A stretch of DNA of 64,000 nt from assembly GCA_017311185.1 (NCBI GenBank), contig JAESUZ010002888.1, forward strand, positions 1,488,001 to 1,552,000, in the 5' to 3' direction. Source of the DNA: Proteles cristata cristata (Eukaryota > Chordata > Mammalia > Carnivora > Hyaenidae). Below are positions 59,567-64,000 of this stretch, piece after piece. Both the position numbers and the translations under genes were made by a program. The first letter of the stretch is position 1. Each line of letters begins with the position of its first letter. Under the pieces are notes generated by a model that saw only the letters and a program-made list of their open reading frames with translations, was not told the origin of the DNA and did not search any database.

Positions 59567-59779
59567 GGGGCACATGGGTGGTTGAGTCAAGGTTAAGCAT
59601 CTGACTCTTGCTTTCGGCTTAGGTCATAATCTTGCCGTTCATGGATTTCAAGCCCCACATGGGGCTCTCTGTTGACAGTGTGGAGCCTGCTTGGGATGCT
59701 CTCTCTCTCTCTTTCTGTCTTTACTGTATATCTCTCTCTGTCTCTCTCTAAAAATATTTTAAAAAACTGTTAAAAACAA
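59567..59779 (+). mobile_element. CAN-type SINE, older copy
   Basis: GGGGCACATGGGTGGTTGAG, CATCTGACTCTTGCTTTCGG, GGTCATAATCTTGCCGTTCA, TTTCAAGCCCCACATGGGGC, GACAGTGTGGAGCCTGCTTGG, CT middle and tail AAAAATATTTTAAAAAACTG. The GACTCTTG and GTGTGGAGCCTGCTTGG words place it in the older group with 49132. Confidence 0.94.
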
Positions 59780-59908
59780 AGTTTTAAAAAAGATTAATTC
59801 CTATAAGTAATTTTGGAGATTCAAGCAAATGGTGCCTTTTCTTCCCTCTGAGGATATATAATAATTAACATGGACAAAGACACTAATATACACATATTAT
59901 ATATATAA

Positions 59909-59925
59909 TGTAGTCTGTCTGTCTG

Positions 59926-59956
<31 letters not shown>

Positions 59957-59965
59957 TACACATAA
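59909..59965. repeat. (TCTG)n(TC)n(AC)n microsatellite
   Basis: GTCTGTCTGTCTGTCTCTCT, then CTCTCTTACACACACACACAC, then ACATACACATA; a compound repeat beside TATATATA. Confidence 0.92.
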
Positions 59966-61416
59966 TTTAATTTCTTATAGGCAAGGATCACATATAGGAC
60001 ATGTTTAGTGTGCCCTATGGACTACAGACCCTCTCTGAGCTCTTCACATTTGAAATTTAAGTTTTTCTTAAATCCAAAAGATGACATCTCAGGAAGTATC
60101 AGAAGATGGAATACATGGTTCAGAGAGTACAGTAAGAAGATACTTTTATGGCATGACAAGTTGTGGAGAAGTTTATCATACATATCACTTTTTCTGACAC
60201 ATGGCTACTTTTAAGAGCTTTTCTTCTTTTTATCTGAAGTATTTTGATGACATTTAATCTTTGTTTTCCAAAGCTAGATCCTCGGCGATAGCTTTAAGGA
60301 CTCCGTCAGTAGAAATAACTGTTTTTAGATTTGAATAAGTAGTACAAATTCATGTTTTTTGTCAGGTATACCACAAATTCACACAGTTTTGGACATACCA
60401 AAAGTCAGATAAATGAGAAGCTTCCCAAAGGCAGTGGGTGTTGGATGAGTGATGAAAAAAAGTTCAGACTGCTTGTTTGAGGTGTAGATTATCTTACGGA
60501 TTTCTGGACACTTAATAAATTTATGTCAAACTTTCAAACTTCTGACATTCAAACCTCATTACTCATAGCTTTTATTGTAGTTACTGGAGTCTCACTTGGG
60601 CCTGGCTCACATGAAAAATAATCTGATTTCCTGATTTATTGATGGAAATCTCTTTGTTATTCAACAGGATAAATTATCTGCACCAAGAGTTTTTCCTATT
60701 TAGACACTGTATTATTGCCTCATAAAACAATATGATGGAATGGTTACAGCTAAAAACAGTGGAAAATAAGCAATTGTTGATTTTACGTGTACACACTAGA
60801 AAGTAAAATTCCACTGCAATTTAATTACAGAGATTCATATTTAGAAGCTATCACAGAACTCAAATATATGAATCTTATTATTAAATTTTACCTGGACAGC
60901 TAAGAGTTATTTTAAATGATTTTTTATTAACTTTATTTTCTAAAAACTTAAAGAGTGTTCCCAGTCTTGTGTTCTTTGCAAATGTTTAATACTGGTTTTG
61001 AGTCTTCCCAAACTTCACAAGCTCCCTTTAAGTGCAGGGAATGTACCCATAATACTGCAAATAAAGTGCTATTTGAGACCTGTGTGTCTACAAATAGGTA
61101 GTTGCATATAACAAAGAGGTGCTTTCTGTTTTCACACAAAGAACAAGCATTTCTTCTAAAGAGTGGGAAAGTCTAATTGGAAAAAAAAAATGTTTGGCCA
61201 TGACATTTCTGACCTCGCCCCGCTCTATCAGCCTTGAGCTTCAACCTCTTTGACGAATGAACTGATCAGAAATAATCAAGGTTTGAGATGATTTTCTATC
61301 TTACGTTGAAACCATTCCAACCAGACATGAGAGTGGAATTTTTCCCTTTCTAGAGATCTAGTGAGGTGTTCATTTCTGGAAAAGTCCTCATCTTCACAAA
61401 GAAAATACGCAATTTG
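59966..61416. other. Single-copy DNA, no gene recognised
   Basis: No repeat that I can name. The best plus-strand frame (60008-60214, 68 codons) has no family motif. Confidence 0.5.
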
Positions 61417-61905
61417 TTGGCAGAATAACTGTCTCTCAAAGATGTCTACTTCTAAATCCCTAGACTCTATGAATATGTTATGTTACATGGCAAAAGAGAC
61501 TTAAGGTGGTGGATAGAATTATGTTTGGTAATCAACTAACCTTTTCCAGGATCATCAGAGTGGGCTCAGTTAATCACAAGAATCCTTAACTGGGAAGAGG
61601 GAGGCAAAAATATCAGTAGCATAATGATGTGATGTGAAAAATACGGATCAGATACTGCTGGATTTGAAGATAGAAGTGGGCCACAAGCCAAGAGATGTGG
61701 GTAGCTTACAGAAACTGGAAAAGGCAAAGAAACCGGGTCTCCCTTAGAGCCTACAGAGGAATGCAGTGTTGACATTTGATTTTAGCCCAGGAAGACCCAT
61801 TTTGGATCTCTGACATCCAGAACGGTACGAAAATAAATCTGAGTCACTTTGAGTCAATAAGGCTGTCATGGTTTGTTATAATATAAGTAGAAAACTAAGA
61901 CAACA
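61417..61905 (+). mobile_element. MLT1-type LTR (ERVL-MaLR), solo
   Basis: A nearly complete, decayed LTR of the mammalian MLT1 group. In order: CTCTCAAAGATGTCTACTTC, GAATATGTTATGTTACATGG and CAAAAGAGACTTAAGGTGG, GTGGGCTCAGTTAATCACAA, CCACAAGCCAAGAGATGTGG, ACTGGAAAAGGCAAAGAAAC, CCTTAGAGCCTACAGAGGAA, ACATTTGATTTTAGCCCAGG, CTGACATCCAGAACGGTACG, and AATAAATCTGAGTCACTTTG as the polyadenylation end. No internal gag or pol sequence lies on either side, so it is a solo LTR left by recombination. It is old and has no coding capacity. Confidence 0.87.
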
Positions 61906-62659
61906 GTGAAAAAGGAAGTTAAGACAGCTCTAAGGATAAAAAATATTACAGAAACTTTGCCATTTGAAATTTGAAAGACTGGGTACAAGTCCATTTGCCC
62001 ATAAGTTCAAAATCACAATATAAAAACTGTCACCCATTCCATCTGTGGTAGTGACAAAACTAACATCCTTTGCCTGGGAAGAGCTTTATTCTCATCTATG
62101 AAATTCTGCTGATGGACAGACTGAGAATAGAACTACCTTCCTATGCTGTGAACAACAGTCTCTTGCCTGGAGTAAGATTCCATACAGGGCATTTGTCTCA
62201 GACAGAAGAAACAGTGCTCAAAACTTCAGTGCAATTGAGAGTCAGACATCCCTTATCTCAGTTTCTGATTTTTGCCATGCTCATGGAATTGCACTCTGAA
62301 AAACTCAGTTCTATCACCTTCCATAAGGGTTCATCTAAGTAGCAAGGAAAGGCCTCCCCTCTTCCACTGGAACTTGCTACCAGCAAAGAAAGCACTGAAT
62401 GTTGGCCTATTTTTTCATGTTACTCATTGTATGCTTTTATCTAAAATTTAAAAATAAGACTAAAAGTGTTTCTAACTCATCCTAAGTTTCAAGTTGCCAA
62501 CAACCTTAAGTCCCTAACCATTGGCCACCTTAAACTTTTAATTCACTTGTTGATAAAATCACACCTTCTCTGCCCTTCTCACACCGGTTTTTTTCCCTTT
62601 GTAACCATATCAAGAACGCTTTGCGTGGGTGGATGTTAGCAGCATAATTCTAGCCACAT
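61906..62659. other. No gene recognised
   Basis: Single-copy DNA. The plus-strand frame at 62070-62342 (90 codons) has no recognisable domain. Confidence 0.5.
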
Positions 62660-62935
62660 CCACCCATTCATTCATTTGCCACACGTTGTTCTAAAGTCTG
62701 TGGCTGCAATGATGAGTAAGAATGAGAAAATTCTTGCCCTTGTAGAGCCTTCGTATTCTACTGGGAATGTGGAAAAGGCAGAAATAAAATATTAAGCAGG
62801 TAACTACATATAAATATACACACCAAAATGTAATTTCGAGTGGTGATAAGGAGTATAATTAAATTAAAACAATGGGAACCAGAGTGACTTAGAGGAGATT
62901 ACCTTATCCAAGATGGTAACAAAATTACTGCTAAA
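62660..62935 (+). mobile_element. Ancient LINE-type repeat fragment (L2-like)
   Basis: CATTCATTCATTTGCCACAC, GTTGTTCTAAAGTCTGTGGC, GAAAATTCTTGCCCTTGTAG, AGCCTTCGTATTCTACTGGG and GAGTGGTGATAAGGAGTATA follow an old mammalian repeat of CATTCATTCAACAAATATTT...CCTGCCCTCATGGAGCTTAC type. I am not certain of the family name. Confidence 0.5.
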
Positions 62936-63055
62936 TTTAAAAATATATATATTTGATTCTGTCATTGATATTTTAGAAAAAATGTTCTTCTTCATATTTC
63001 CAGAGGATTTGATAGAACCAGTATTTTAGGAAAAACTAATGATTAAGTATATAAA

Positions 63056-63112
63056 ACCACACACTCACACATACACACAGAAACACACAAAAATATACAC
63101 TAACACTCAAAC
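63056..63112. repeat. AC-rich simple sequence
   Basis: ACCACACACTCACACATACACACAGAAACACAC; imperfect AC units. Confidence 0.8.
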
Positions 63113-63424
63113 ATGAAAGAATTAAATCAATATTAGACTTACAAAATGAAGCTATTAATCTGTAATATATGTGTTCTCTGCTTATCTACTTAGAAACTAC
63201 CTCTATCCTTTGAACCTAAGAGAAAATTTTCTAAAGTAGTTTGTAGAGGGAATAACAAACCTCAAGTATCTCATAGGAAAAGGGGAGGGAGGGGAATCAG
63301 GAACCATTGAGATAAAATCAAAATATATAAACATGAAATGTCCAAAGTTTGGAAAAGCTGAAAAATAGGTAAACACTGTTGCTTATTGAATATCACCTAT
63401 GTGTAGATACAAAAGAGATATGAT

Positions 63425-63533
63425 GGATGTGGGGGGGAGGGGGGATGGGCATGGAGGAAGACACTTGTGGGGATGAGCACTGGGTGTTGTATGGAAACTA
63501 ATTTGACAATAAACTATTTGTAAAAAAAAAAAG
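63425..63533 (+). mobile_element. Very short L1 3' end
   Basis: About 110 bp of carnivore L1 3' UTR: GGGGGGATGGGCATGGAGGA, CACTTGTGGGGATGAGCACT, GTGTTGTATGGAAACTAATTTG and ACAATAAACTATTTGTAAAAAA. A (GA)n run at 63532-63553 follows the tail. A target duplication could not be fixed because the flanks (GAGATATGATG and GAGAGATGATG) are simple. Confidence 0.87.
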
Positions 63534-63553
63534 AGAGAGAGAGAGAGAGAGAT
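63532..63553. repeat. (GA)n microsatellite at an L1 tail
   Basis: Eleven GA units directly after the poly(A) of the short L1. Confidence 0.93.
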
Positions 63554-64000
63554 GATGATCCTTTAATAAAGAAAGGATGCCCACATGCAGAAAAAAATTC
63601 TGTCAACTTTGAGGAAAACTGGCTTGACTTTTTAGAAATCACTATTTATGAATGAATGCTATTTTTATGCTGTAGTCTAACTATGCTGACTTCCAGATTA
63701 TAGATCATAAAAATTACCAAAATGTAAAAAAAAAAATCCATCACAGATTATTTTAAATAGTCTTCTCTTCATAGGCATTTAAAATATAATGTTACTCTTT
63801 AATATTAATTGAATTTTTAAAATACATGCTATTACAAAAATCATATAAAACAACACGAGATATAAACATATTTACAATGGCATATAAAATACATTAACAT
63901 ATTCATGCTTTTTCTTTGAACTTCTAATTCAACTAAAGTTCAGTTCCTAACTGTAACTAAAATGATACTTTCAGATATAGCTTTGCAAAGTATAAAACAC
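63554..64000. other. No gene recognised
   Basis: AT-rich sequence to the window edge; nothing recognised. Confidence 0.55.

Overview
The window is ordinary repeat-rich, AT-rich mammalian DNA with no protein-coding gene that I can recognise. The organism is almost certainly a cat-family carnivore (or a close feliform). I count 29 copies or pieces of a tRNA-derived CAN-type SINE. The cleanest have the head GGGGCGCCTGGGTGGC, pol III A and B boxes, a CT-rich middle and an AAATAAATAAA tail, which is the form carried by felids. Several L1 3' ends also share the carnivore terminus AACTTGACAATAAACTATTT.

Layout. 1-9.05 kb: a stack of L1 copies (an apparently 5'-inverted L1, a second L1 nested inside it, an older L1 behind, then a still older L1M tail), riddled with SINEs, one of them inside another SINE. 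9.05-17.75 kb: mostly single-copy DNA with four SINEs. 17.75-21.0 kb: an old L1 with a SINE inside. 21-31 kb: single-copy DNA with SINEs, a tiny L1 3' end with target-site duplications (TSDs), a 0.4 kb L1 3' end, and three old hAT-type DNA transposon remnants. 31.4-38.2 kb: an ancient L1M apparently split by two oppositely oriented L1s and by a Tigger1 transposon that itself holds a SINE. 38.7-41.1 kb: six SINEs in 2.4 kb. 41.1-48 kb: single-copy DNA with a MIR and one SINE. 48.1-50.5 kb: SINE, 170-bp purine tract, L1 with a SINE inside, a GAA repeat and another SINE. 50.5-64 kb: mostly single-copy DNA with an LTR-like block, L1M tail, MIRs, an MLT1-type LTR, an L2-like fragment and a short L1 3' end.

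The longest open frames are decayed L1 ORF2 or Tigger pieces, antisense readings of repeats, or short chance ORFs in AT-rich DNA. The window therefore looks like intergenic or deep intronic sequence. I found no CRISPR, operon, rRNA or functional tRNA gene, and no convincing new biological system. The most informative content is the order of transposon insertions, readable from TSDs, and the repeated appearance of microsatellites at one L1 site.
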